DNA of 64,000 nucleotides from Rhodoplanes serenus (GTDB lineage: Bacteria > Pseudomonadota > Alphaproteobacteria > Rhizobiales > Xanthobacteraceae): the NCBI GenBank assembly GCA_945893145.1, contig CAMDDZ010000010.1:1-64000 (forward strand). Direction: 5' to 3'. The number at the start of each line of letters is the position of its first letter. Positions within the stretch are counted from its first letter, which is position 1. The notes under the pieces were generated by a model. It saw nothing but the letters and a program-made list of their open reading frames with translations. It had not been told where the DNA came from and searched no databases. Below, piece by piece: positions 24,056 to 32,176 of this stretch. Made by a program: the position numbers and the translations under genes.

Positions 24056-24621
24056 GGATTGATTTTCCCGCCTCGCGTCGTGAAGGGCAGCATCCGCATA
24101 GCGATGTGGTCGCGCAGAACGAAATGGTGATAGGCCGCCGCCCCGACATGAACGCCGATCAGGATCGCTAGCGCCAGACCCAGCGCGTGGTGAAGCTGGA
24201 TCAGCGATTGGCCCAACGCTCGGTCCGGCGCCACCAAATCAGGCAGCGGAAGCAACCCGAAATAGACCGTCGTGAGACCGAGCGCCGAACTCATCACCCA
24301 TCCCGAAATGGGTATGACTAAGAGCAGCCCATAAAGACCGGCGTGCGACAGCCGCGCAGCGCCCCTCTGCCAACCCGGCATCGCGTCCGGCAATCGCGGA
24401 GGAGGATTGGCGCATCGCCATCCCAGACGCAGGATCGTGACCAGGAAGACCGTCACGCCGACCCATTTGTGCCAGGAATAGGCCTGCAGCTTGCGTGGCC
24501 CAAACGGCAGGTCGACCATCGTCAATCCGATTCCGAACGAGGCGAGCAGTAGCGCGAAGGTCGCCCAGTGGAACACCTTGGCGAATGTCCCAAACCGTTC
24601 CGACCCGACGCCTTCACGCAT
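24052..24621 (-). CDS. cytochrome b561 family membrane protein
   Basis: This 189-residue membrane protein has four hydrophobic segments. Histidines expected to bind two b hemes lie in FHWATFALLLASFGIGL, YSWHKWVGVTVFLVTILRL, RLSHAGLYGLLLVIPISGWVMSSA and LHHALGLALAILIGVHVGAAAYHH. It belongs to the prokaryotic b561 group that passes electrons to or from quinones in the inner membrane. It is flanked by two YceI genes on the same strand. A combined role in handling isoprenoid quinones or oxidative damage is plausible but unproven. Confidence 0.9.
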   Translation of the reverse strand: MREGVGSERFGTFAKVFHWATFALLLASFGIGLTMVDLPFGPRKLQAYSWHKWVGVTVFLVTILRLGWRCANPPPRLPDAMPGWQRGAARLSHAGLYGLLLVIPISGWVMSSALGLTTVYFGLLPLPDLVAPDRALGQSLIQLHHALGLALAILIGVHVGAAAYHHFVLRDHIAMRMLPFTTRGGKINP

Positions 24622-24649
24622 AGTGCCGCTCGCCTCGGCTCAATCCGAA

Positions 24650-25255
24650 CTATTTTTGCCGGACGAACTCTGCCGAGATCACCATCTCCACAACGTCGCC
24701 GGTGAGCGCAGGCGGAGACTTCGAGCTGAACGCCGTGATGTCCCAGTCCAACCGATTAAGCGAGGCGGTTGCGGAGAAGCCGATGTAATCCTCGCCGCTG
24801 GGGCGTTTGCTCGCTTTGTTGAAGGTGACGTTCAGCGTCACCGGCTTGGTTACGCCATGCATGGTGAGATCGCCTGTCACCGTGCCGGTCTTGTCGCCGG
24901 TCTTGGTCACCTTGGTGCTCTTGAAGGTGATAAAGCGATGCTTGACGGCGTCGAGAAACTGCGGGCCCCGGACGAAGTTGTCGCGATAGGCATGGCCGGT
25001 GTCGAGGCTTGCCGATTCGATCCGGATCGACAGCTCACTCGCCTCCGGTTTGCTTTCGTCGAAAATGAGCTCCCCCGACAACTCCCGGAAGCTGCCTCTG
25101 GTCGGCGACATGCCGCCATGGTCGATCGTAAAATGAACCGTCAAATGCCCCTCGTAGGGCAGCCATCGATTGCTTTGGGCGTGAGCCCCGACCGGCACAA
25201 AATGCAAGGCAACCGCAACCGCGGCCACGAGCATGCTTCGTAAACCCAGCGACAT
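24650..25255 (-). CDS. YceI-family exported lipid-binding protein
   Basis: The second YceI protein (201 residues) has its own signal peptide (VAAVAVALHFVPVGAHAQ). The core begins LPYEGHLTVHFTIDHGGMSPTRGSFRELSGELIFDESKPE and includes SASLDTGHAYRDNFVRGPQFLDAVKHRFITFKST and MHGVTKPVTLNVTFNK. The start is the ATG at 25255, which has GGAGG eight bases upstream; the longer frame runs into the opposite-strand racemase gene. It is 28 bases before the cytochrome b561 gene and probably heads that three-gene operon. The sequence is clearly diverged from the other YceI copy. Confidence 0.9.
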   Translation of the reverse strand: MSLGLRSMLVAAVAVALHFVPVGAHAQSNRWLPYEGHLTVHFTIDHGGMSPTRGSFRELSGELIFDESKPEASELSIRIESASLDTGHAYRDNFVRGPQFLDAVKHRFITFKSTKVTKTGDKTGTVTGDLTMHGVTKPVTLNVTFNKASKRPSGEDYIGFSATASLNRLDWDITAFSSKSPPALTGDVVEMVISAEFVRQK

Positions 25256-25383
25256 CGTATGATCCTCCCAGATCCGGGGTGCCCCGGATGAACCTCCGGT
25301 GGCGTTCCGGCAGGCGGCCTCATCGCGACCGACGACAGCGCGCCAACCGGCCGGTATGATGGCGGCAACCGGGAGGAAGCGCA

Positions 25384-26145
25384 ATGAACGTTGCAACGAC
25401 AGTGAACCAAAGCAACGCCGTCCCGTTGGCGCAGGCGCGCGCCAAGGTCGGCCTCATCATCCCTTCGGTGAACACCTACAGCGAACCGCAGTTCAACCAC
25501 TTCGCGCCGGAGGGCCTTGGCATCCACGTGGCGCGGGCGCGCGTCGCCGGCCCCTGGAAACGGCCGCTGCCCGACATGGCGGGCGAGATCGCGGATGCGG
25601 CGAAGCTCCTCTCCGACGCCCATCCCGACTTCATCGTGTTTCATTGCACCGACACATCGATGACGCAGGGGCCGACCGGCGAAGGCCGCATCCTCGACAT
25701 CGTGCGCGAAGCAACCGGCATCGACGCGATGGCGACCAGCCGCCTGGTGCTGCAAGCCTTGCAGACGATGGGGATGAAGAAATTCATTCTGCTGACGCCG
25801 TATCGCAGCAACAAGGCGGTGATCGATTATCTGGACGCCGCCGGCCTCACGGTGTTGCGCGATCGCGCGATGGGACTTGAAGCGAAAGACTTTGGCTCGG
25901 TGACGCCAGCGCAATGGGCCGCGATGGCGAAGGAAATGGACGGGCCGGATTCGGACGGCGTGTTCTTAAGTTGCACCAACACCACCCAGATCGAGGCGAT
26001 CCCGGAGATCGAGCGCCTGCTCGGCAAGCCAGTGGTCAATTCGAACCAGGCGGTGCTGTGGGGCTGCGTGAAACGGTTGCAAGGCTCGCTCGCGCCGCTC
26101 AAGCCGATGCCGGAGCTCGGCCGGCTGATGCAGCATTTGAACTAA
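25384..26145 (+). CDS. Asp/Glu racemase-fold protein (maleate isomerase / arylmalonate decarboxylase-like)
   Basis: The 253-residue enzyme shows the two-cysteine layout of the Asp/Glu racemase superfamily. Cys88 is in FHCTDTSMTQGP and Cys197 is in LSCTNTTQIEAIPEIE. ARAKVGLIIPSVNTYSEPQF at the N-terminus and KKFILLTPYRSNKAVIDYL are typical of maleate cis-trans isomerases. It probably isomerises or decarboxylates a C4 dicarboxylic or arylmalonic acid. It is followed, about 80 bases later, by two Bug binding proteins, fitting a route that takes up and converts a dicarboxylate. Racemase activity on amino acids is less likely. Confidence 0.83.
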   Translation: MNVATTVNQSNAVPLAQARAKVGLIIPSVNTYSEPQFNHFAPEGLGIHVARARVAGPWKRPLPDMAGEIADAAKLLSDAHPDFIVFHCTDTSMTQGPTGEGRILDIVREATGIDAMATSRLVLQALQTMGMKKFILLTPYRSNKAVIDYLDAAGLTVLRDRAMGLEAKDFGSVTPAQWAAMAKEMDGPDSDGVFLSCTNTTQIEAIPEIERLLGKPVVNSNQAVLWGCVKRLQGSLAPLKPMPELGRLMQHLN

Positions 26146-26225
26146 AGCGGCGCCGCGCCTTCCTGATCGAGACCGCCGGGACAAGCCCGGCGATGACGCA
26201 GAGCAAGAACAAAGGGAGAGGAAAC

Positions 26226-27197
26226 ATGCGGAAGATGATCGCACACCTAGCCTGCGCGATAGCCTGTCTCATGGCCCTCGCCTTCCCAGGCTTCGCGCAA
26301 ACCTACCCGTCACGCTCAATCACCTTGATCGTGCCGTTCGCGCCGGGCGGCCCTGCGGACTTCCTCGGCCGACTGATCGGGCTCAAGCTCGGCGAGCAAC
26401 TCGGCCAACAGATCATCGTCGACAACCGTCCGTCCGGCGCAACCACCATCGTGGGCGCACAGGCCGTGGCTCGGGCCAAGCCCGACGGCTACACGCTGCT
26501 GATGGCGATCGACGGCACGCTGGTGATGAACCCGTTCCTGTTCGCCACTCTGCCCTATGATCCGTTCAAGGATTTCACGCCAATCACGCAGATCGCGGCC
26601 GTGCCGTCCGCGATGGTCGCCAACGTCAAGGTGCCGGCCAACACGCTGCGAGAGGTCATCGCCATTGAGAAGGCCAAGCCCGGCACCTTCAACATCGGGT
26701 TCAGCACGCCGACGTCGCAAGTCGCGATCGGGCTCCTCAACCAGCTTGCCGGCATCAACATGGTGATGGTGCCCTATCGTGGCGGCGCCACCCAGATCAC
26801 CGGACTGCTGGCTGGCGACATTCCGCTCGGCCACGAAAGCGTCAACGTTTCGCTGCCGCTTTATCGCGACCAGAAGATCAAGATCATCGCGCTCACCGGC
26901 CAGAAGCGGCTGTCACTGGCACCCGAAATCCCGATCATCGCCGAGACGTTCCCGGGCTTCGACCTTGGCATCTGGCAGAGCATCATGGCGCCGGCCGGAA
27001 CGCCAAAGGAGATCGTCGACAAGCTCCACGCCGCGCTGAAGAAGGTGCTCGAAACGCCCGACGTGCGCGCGCGCATCCTCGCGGCCGGCATCGAGCCCGT
27101 GGTCAGCGATAGCCCGGAGGCCTTTGCGGCCTTCATCAAGTCGCAAGCCGAGGTGCGCCAAAAGGTCATCAAGGCCGTTGGCATGAAGATCGAGTGA
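26226..27197 (+). CDS. Bug-family binding protein, first of tandem pair
   Basis: The 323-residue protein has a signal peptide (MRKMIAHLACAIACLMALAF, cleavage after GFAQ). The motifs are YPSRSITLIVPFAPGGPADFLGRLIG, NRPSGATTIVGAQAVARAKPDGYTLL and MVMVPYRGGATQITGLLAGDIPLG. The ATG at 26226 has GGGAGAGG close upstream, so the longer in-frame opening through the racemase gene is rejected. Its stop lies six bases before the ATG of the next Bug gene. The two are co-transcribed, but they differ in the pocket-forming loops and so may bind different carboxylates. No TctA or TctB gene follows. Confidence 0.92.
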   Translation: MRKMIAHLACAIACLMALAFPGFAQTYPSRSITLIVPFAPGGPADFLGRLIGLKLGEQLGQQIIVDNRPSGATTIVGAQAVARAKPDGYTLLMAIDGTLVMNPFLFATLPYDPFKDFTPITQIAAVPSAMVANVKVPANTLREVIAIEKAKPGTFNIGFSTPTSQVAIGLLNQLAGINMVMVPYRGGATQITGLLAGDIPLGHESVNVSLPLYRDQKIKIIALTGQKRLSLAPEIPIIAETFPGFDLGIWQSIMAPAGTPKEIVDKLHAALKKVLETPDVRARILAAGIEPVVSDSPEAFAAFIKSQAEVRQKVIKAVGMKIE

Positions 27198-27202
27198 GCG
27201 GC

Positions 27203-28174
27203 ATGCGGTACACCCGCCGCACCATTCTGGCCGGACTGGCGCTCGCCGCGATCCGTCCCGCCGCCGCGCAGGCCGATTATCCGAGCCGCCCGATCCGGCT
27301 GATTGTGCCGTTCCCGCCCGGCGGGCCGGCCGACCTGATCGCACGCTTCGTCGGCCAACGCATCGGCGAGCGCTGGGGCCAGCCCGTGGTGATCGAGAAC
27401 CGGCCCGGCGCCAACACCGCGATCGGCGCGCAGCTGGTGGCAAAGTCGGCGCCCGATGGCCACACGCTGCTGGTCGGCATGGACACCACGATGGTGATGA
27501 ACCCGATCCTGTCGGCAAACCTGCCCTATGACGCCGCGAAGGACTTCGTGCCGGTCACGCTGCTCACCAAGAACGTTTCGCTGCTGGTGGTGCGCAGCGA
27601 CGGACCGAAAACCGCGGCCGAGCTGATTGCCACCGCAAAGGCCAGCGCCGGCAAGCTCAACATGGGCGCCGGCACCATCACGTCGCGGCTCGGCGCGCTA
27701 TTGTTTGCCAAAACGGCGGGCTTCCAGGCGCAGCTCATTCCCTACAAGGGCAGCGCCGAAATCGTGCAAGGCTTGCTCTCCGGCAGCGTCGATTTCGCGC
27801 TCGACAGCGTGGGCTCGAGCCTGCCGATAATCCAAGCGGGTCAGTTTCGCGCGCTGGCCAAATACAGCCGCCGCCCATTGCCACAGCTTCCCGATGTGCC
27901 AAGCCTCGCCGACGTCACCGGCCTGCCCACGCTCGACGAAAGCTCGACCTGGATCGGACTGATGGCGCCCGCTGGAACGCCCGCTGCGATCGTGGGCAAG
28001 ATTCAGCGCGAGGTCGCGTCGATCTACGCGGATCCCGCGACGCAGGATCGCCTGGAGAAGGCCGGAGTGTTTCCGGTCAGCAGCACGCCGTCTGAATTCG
28101 CAAGCTTCATCCAGAGCGAAACGGCCCGCTGGTCGGCTGTCATCAAGGACAGCGGCGGCTTCAAATTGGACTAA
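27203..28174 (+). CDS. Bug-family binding protein, second of tandem pair
   Basis: This Bug protein of about 323 residues starts with an RR signal sequence (MRYTRRTILAGLALAAIRPA, cleavage after AAAQ). It contains YPSRPIRLIVPFPPGGPADLIARFVG, NRPGANTAIGAQLVAKSAPDGHTLL and LIPYKGSAEIVQGLLSGSVDFALD. It is closer in these motifs to the Bug at 20288 than to its tandem neighbour, so the pair probably did not arise by recent local duplication. A GTG at 27194 overlapping the previous stop is an alternative start. The ATG at 27203 has GAG eight bases upstream and gives a cleaner signal peptide. Confidence 0.92.
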   Translation: MRYTRRTILAGLALAAIRPAAAQADYPSRPIRLIVPFPPGGPADLIARFVGQRIGERWGQPVVIENRPGANTAIGAQLVAKSAPDGHTLLVGMDTTMVMNPILSANLPYDAAKDFVPVTLLTKNVSLLVVRSDGPKTAAELIATAKASAGKLNMGAGTITSRLGALLFAKTAGFQAQLIPYKGSAEIVQGLLSGSVDFALDSVGSSLPIIQAGQFRALAKYSRRPLPQLPDVPSLADVTGLPTLDESSTWIGLMAPAGTPAAIVGKIQREVASIYADPATQDRLEKAGVFPVSSTPSEFASFIQSETARWSAVIKDSGGFKLD

Positions 28175-28245
28175 CCTCCCCATTGCATCCGCACGCACTG
28201 GTTGCCATCTTTGCGGTCCAGGGTGCGGCGAATGGAGGCCATCCA

Positions 28246-28809
28246 ATGTCTGACCCGGCAAATATCCAAGCTGCTATGAGAAGCTCGCTTCGCGAGCATT
28301 CCACAATGCTGCTGGCCGAGGCTGTCATCCTCATGCTGCTCGGCGTGCTGGCGATCCTGCTGCCGCAATTCGCAACGCTTGGCGCAACCATCATCATCGG
28401 CTGGCTGTTTCTTGCGAGCGGCGTTCTGGGGCTGATCGCAACGTTCGGCGCAAGGGGCGCGCCGGGCTTCTGGTGGTCGCTGATTTCGGCCGTGCTGGCA
28501 ATTGCGGCTGGCCTCGTGGTTCTCGTGAACCCAGCGAGCGGAGCACTGTCGCTAACTCTGGTCATGATTGCCTTCTTCATCATCGAGGGCATCGCCACCA
28601 TCATGTACGCGCTGGAGCATCGCCGCGAGCTGTCGGGGCGCTGGGAATGGATGCTGCTGAGCGGCGTTGTCGATCTGGTCTTGGCCGCCATCATCCTGTC
28701 GGGCTATCCCGGCACCGCGACCTGGGCGCTGGGACTGATGCTCGGCATCAACCTGATCTTTGGCGGGGCTGCGCTCCTGGCCATCGCGTTGCACGCGCGG
28801 CGAGCCTGA
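28246..28809 (+). CDS. HdeD-family (DUF308) membrane protein
   Basis: The 187-residue integral membrane protein has six hydrophobic segments: MLLAEAVILMLLGVLAILLP, ATIIIGWLFLASGVLGLIA, WWSLISAVLAIAAGLVVLV, SLTLVMIAFFIIEGIATIMYAL, WMLLSGVVDLVLAAIIL and ALGLMLGINLIFGGAALLAI. This is the pattern of HdeD, linked to acid resistance in Escherichia coli but of unknown mechanism. The start is the ATG at 28246 with GGAGG seven bases upstream. It stands alone between the tandem Bug genes and the convergent LLM monooxygenase gene. Confidence 0.88.
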   Translation: MSDPANIQAAMRSSLREHSTMLLAEAVILMLLGVLAILLPQFATLGATIIIGWLFLASGVLGLIATFGARGAPGFWWSLISAVLAIAAGLVVLVNPASGALSLTLVMIAFFIIEGIATIMYALEHRRELSGRWEWMLLSGVVDLVLAAIILSGYPGTATWALGLMLGINLIFGGAALLAIALHARRA

Positions 28810-28816
28810 CGAAGGC

Positions 28817-29968
28817 TTAGCCGCGGCGCTTCTCGCGGATGCCCATGCGTTCGAGGCGCGGCAGCACCTCGTCGCAAAAGAACGGCAGCTCTTTGAGGTA
28901 ATTCACGAACGAGAAGCCAATGCCGCGCAGGCCAGCACGGCTGAGGTCCGCGAGCGTCTGCGCGATCTGGTCCGGATCGCCGATCATGACCAGGCCGCCC
29001 ATGCCGTTGATGTAGCCCTGGCGCTGCCGCTGGAATTCCGCCTCGCCGACACTCGCGACCGAGATTTTCTTCTTGGCCAGGATGCCATCCACCGCCGACC
29101 AGTCGCCCTTCTCCATCAAGGCGTAGCGGTAATATTCCTCGGCTTCCTTCTGGGTGCGCCGGCAGGTGACGACGCCGACGCCATAGACGTCGAGCTCACG
29201 GCCATGAGCCCGCGCGTCGTCCTTGGCGGCCTTCACGCGCTTGGCGTTGTCCTCCATCGAGGTGCGTGACGCATTGGTGAAGAAGGCGTCGCAATTGCGG
29301 ATGGCAAACGAACGGCCGACGTCGGACGCACCGGCGTTCATGATCAGCGGCCGGGTGCCGCCGAACGGCTTGGGCTTGGCGCGGATCTTCTTGAGCTTGA
29401 TGAACTGGCCGTCGAAGTCGACGTCGTCGCCCGCGGTCCACGCCATCTTGACCGCGTCAATCCAGTCCTGGGCGTAGTCATAACGCGCATCGTGGTCGCG
29501 CTGCGACACGCCGAACATCTGGAACTCGTCCTCGTTCCAGCCGACCACGATGTTGAGGCCGAAGCGCCCGCTGCTGATCTGGTCGGCGGTGACCATCTGC
29601 TTCGCTGCGATAATCGGATGGAACAGCGGGGCATGCACGGTGCCGAAGGCAATCAGCCGTTTCGTGCTGGCGAGAAGCCCGGTCGCCCAGGTGATCGTCT
29701 CGAGTGTCGTGCCCATATAGTCGGTGTCGCCGCCATAGCCCTTCCAGCGCCCAACCGGAAGCATGAATTCGATGCCGGCCTCGTCAGCCATGCGGGCGAG
29801 CGCGAGATTGTCCTCCCAGTTGCCGGTCCAGCGCTCGGGCACGGTGGTGACGGCGCGGCCGGAAGAGCAGTTCGAGCCGAACAGCCCGATCTTGAGGGCA
29901 TTGTCGTTGTACATCGCCATGCGGTCGCGCATGGAATGCGAGGAATGATCTGCGCTCATGTCGTTCAT
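28817..29968 (-). CDS. LLM-class flavin-dependent monooxygenase
   Basis: The 383-residue luciferase-like monooxygenase has [70 protein letters not shown] and the C-terminal [30 protein letters not shown]. It is related to, but clearly distinct from, the LLM enzyme at 31-1164. Its ATG overlaps the stop of the UDP-glucuronate decarboxylase gene as ATGA. That is an unexpected pairing of an FMN monooxygenase with nucleotide-sugar metabolism, so the overlap may reflect compact packing rather than a shared pathway. An ATG three codons later is an alternative start. Confidence 0.88.
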   Translation of the reverse strand: MNDMSADHSSHSMRDRMAMYNDNALKIGLFGSNCSSGRAVTTVPERWTGNWEDNLALARMADEAGIEFMLPVGRWKGYGGDTDYMGTTLETITWATGLLASTKRLIAFGTVHAPLFHPIIAAKQMVTADQISSGRFGLNIVVGWNEDEFQMFGVSQRDHDARYDYAQDWIDAVKMAWTAGDDVDFDGQFIKLKKIRAKPKPFGGTRPLIMNAGASDVGRSFAIRNCDAFFTNASRTSMEDNAKRVKAAKDDARAHGRELDVYGVGVVTCRRTQKEAEEYYRYALMEKGDWSAVDGILAKKKISVASVGEAEFQRQRQGYINGMGGLVMIGDPDQIAQTLADLSRAGLRGIGFSFVNYLKELPFFCDEVLPRLERMGIREKRRG

Positions 29969-30942
29969 GCGTCTGCCAACGTACTGCGCACGGCCTGATC
30001 GCTCAACAATTCTTCGAAATAGCCGATGGTGCGCTTGAGGCCTTGATCGAGCCGCACGCGCGGCGCCCAGCCAAGCAGGGCGTGGGCCTTGGAGATATCT
30101 GGCCGCCGCTGGCGCGGATCATCTTCGGGCATCGGCCGGTGCACCACACGCGAGCGCGCTCCGGTGAGCTCGATCACGCGCGTCGCCAATTGCAGGATCG
30201 AAAATTCCTCAGGATTGCCGATGTTGATGGGGCCGATGACCTCGTCCTTCGACGCCATCAGCCGCATCAGGCCATCCACCAGATCATCGACGTAGCAGAA
30301 CGAGCGGGTTTGCTGGCCGTCGCCATAGACCGTGATGTCGCGGCCAAGCAGCGCCTGCACGATGAAGTTCGACACCACGCGGCCGTCGTTCGGGTGCATG
30401 CGCGGGCCATAGGTGTTGAAGATGCGCGCCACCTTGATGCGCAGCCGATGCTGCCGCCAATAATCGAAAAACAACGTCTCAGCGCAACGCTTGCCCTCGT
30501 CGTAGCAGGAGCGCACACCGATCGGGTTGACGTGACCCCAGTAGTCCTCGGCCTGCGGGCTGACGCTCGGATCGCCATAGACCTCGGAAGTCGAGGCCTG
30601 CAGGATTTTGGCGCGCACGCGCTTGGCCAGCCCCAGCATGTTGATCGCGCCGTGCACCGAGGTCTTGGTGGTCTGCACGGGGTCGCGCTGGTAATGGATC
30701 GGCGAAGCCGGGCAGGCCAGATTGTAGATTTCATCGACCTCAACGTAATACGGAAACGTCACGTCGTGGCGGACCAGCTCGAAGCGCTTGTGGCCGATCA
30801 GGTGCTCGATGTTGCGGCGCGCGCCGGTGAAGAAATTATCGACGCAGAGCACCTCGGCACCCTGCTCGAGCAGGCGGTCGCAGAGGTGCGAGCCGAGAAA
30901 GCCCGACCCGCCGGTCACCAGAATGCGGCCCTGCAAATGCAT
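29965..30942 (-). CDS. uxs: UDP-glucuronate decarboxylase (UDP-xylose synthase)
   Basis: This 325-residue short-chain dehydrogenase-type enzyme has the NAD motif GGSGFLG at residues 11-17, [16 protein letters not shown] and [22 protein letters not shown]. The STSEVYGDP loop carries the catalytic Ser, YDEGKR is the YxxxK pair and the end has [10 protein letters not shown]. These match UXS enzymes that convert UDP-glucuronate to UDP-xylose. Length is as expected for the soluble bacterial form. It is divergent from the nucleotidyltransferase-HAD gene, and together they suggest a surface polysaccharide role. It probably drives the downstream LLM gene. Confidence 0.92.
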   Translation of the reverse strand: MHLQGRILVTGGSGFLGSHLCDRLLEQGAEVLCVDNFFTGARRNIEHLIGHKRFELVRHDVTFPYYVEVDEIYNLACPASPIHYQRDPVQTTKTSVHGAINMLGLAKRVRAKILQASTSEVYGDPSVSPQAEDYWGHVNPIGVRSCYDEGKRCAETLFFDYWRQHRLRIKVARIFNTYGPRMHPNDGRVVSNFIVQALLGRDITVYGDGQQTRSFCYVDDLVDGLMRLMASKDEVIGPINIGNPEEFSILQLATRVIELTGARSRVVHRPMPEDDPRQRRPDISKAHALLGWAPRVRLDQGLKRTIGYFEELLSDQAVRSTLADA

Positions 30943-30975
30943 TAGCCGGCATGATGCTATGGGCGGCCCTGAATC

Positions 30976-31002
30976 GCTAGTGTCCCGGACCCGAAGTTCG
31001 CA
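30976..31002. repeat. solo arm of the palindromic repeat
   Basis: These 27 bases match the left arm of the palindrome at 20056-20082 exactly, but the right arm is missing. It lies in the divergent gap between the UDP-glucuronate decarboxylase and nucleotidyltransferase-HAD genes, as a truncated copy of the element. Confidence 0.8.
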
Positions 31003-31084
31003 CTTTCAGCCCGGCTCTTGTCTCTCGCTCTTGGAGATCGCAACCACGGCCTGTAGAAGATCGCACCATGCCGGAGAGAGAATT

Positions 31085-32176
31085 GTGCGCGTCAACCAAG
31101 GGCTGATCCTGATCGAGGGTCAGGGCTCCGAGCCCGGCGCACCCGCACGCGACTTGTCCGCCAGAGACTTGCCGCGGCCGATGCTGGAGGTCGCGGGCCG
31201 GCCGTTCATCGAGCATGTGATCGCGCAGCTCGCGCGCTTCGGCGTGCGCGACATCGTTCTGGTCGCCGACCATCCCAAGGTACGCAGCCGCTATGACGGC
31301 GCGCGAATGTTCGGCGCCGACGTGTCGGTGCTGGACGCCGCTGGCGTGAACGCCGAACGGCTGGAGGAGATTTGTTTCATCGCCAACGGCGATGTGTTCT
31401 TCGATGCGGACCTGCTGCCGCTGATCCACGCTTCGCGGCAGCCGCACTGGACCGCTTCCGCACTGCTGCCGAAATCCGGCTCGACACCTGGCGTTTATCT
31501 GGCGCGCCGCGACGCGCTGCTCGGAACCGCACAGCCGGGCGCATTGGGCCAAGCCGCACTCGCGCGTCTCGTCGCGACGCCGATACACGCCGACGGCTAT
31601 TTTGCCGACATCGCAACACCGCAAGGCCTGCATACGGCGCAAGCCGAACTGGCAGCGCGCCGGACCCGGCCGACCGCCTTTCTCGACCGTGACGGCACCA
31701 TCAACGTCGATCGCGGCTGGACCCACCGCGCCGAGGACTTGGTGTGGATCGACAACGCGCCGGCCGCGGTCCGCCTGCTTAATCGCGCCGGCTATTACGT
31801 GGTCGTCGTGACCAACCAGGGCGGTGTGGCGCGCGGTTTCTACGACGAAGCCGCCATCGACCGGCTGCATGAGCACATGCAATCGCACCTGATCGCCGCG
31901 GGCGCGCATATCGATGCGTTCTATCATTGCCCACATCACCCCGAGGGCGTCGTCAAGCCATTCGCCATCGAGTGCCTGTGCCGCAAGCCCGGCATCGGCA
32001 TGCTGGAGCAGGCGGCACGCGATTGGCCGATCGAACGTGCGCGGAGCTTCATGGTTGGCGACCGCGACGGCGACATGGAGGCGGCGGCGGCGTTTCAGAT
32101 TCCGGGCCTGCGCTTCGACTTGCAGACACAATCGCTGCTGGATCTGATCTCGCGGCAGCTTGCCGAGAAGACCTAA
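31085..32176 (+). CDS. nucleotidyltransferase-like domain fused to HAD-IIIA phosphatase (GmhB-like)
   Basis: This 363-residue fusion starts at a GTG with GGAGAG six bases upstream. Residues 1-195 resemble sugar-1-phosphate nucleotidyltransferases (RPMLEVAGRPFIEHVIAQLARFG, ICFIANGDVFFD). The usual GGxGTRLxP nucleotide-binding signature is replaced by EGQGSEPGAPARDL, so this half is probably not a normal transferase. Residues 198-363 form a HAD-IIIA phosphatase: LDRDGT with Asp201 and Asp203, VVTNQGG, a Cys/His zinc-loop FYHCPHHPEG...CLCRKP and VGDRDGDMEA. That is the D-glycero-D-manno-heptose 1,7-bisphosphate phosphatase pattern. Its stop codon overlaps the convergent radical SAM stop. Confidence 0.85.
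   Translation: MRVNQGLILIEGQGSEPGAPARDLSARDLPRPMLEVAGRPFIEHVIAQLARFGVRDIVLVADHPKVRSRYDGARMFGADVSVLDAAGVNAERLEEICFIANGDVFFDADLLPLIHASRQPHWTASALLPKSGSTPGVYLARRDALLGTAQPGALGQAALARLVATPIHADGYFADIATPQGLHTAQAELAARRTRPTAFLDRDGTINVDRGWTHRAEDLVWIDNAPAAVRLLNRAGYYVVVVTNQGGVARGFYDEAAIDRLHEHMQSHLIAAGAHIDAFYHCPHHPEGVVKPFAIECLCRKPGIGMLEQAARDWPIERARSFMVGDRDGDMEAAAAFQIPGLRFDLQTQSLLDLISRQLAEKT

Noticed and set aside
22511-24130. 539-codon plus-strand frame
   Set aside because: It is antisense to the HMG-CoA-lyase-like and YceI genes, with no domain.
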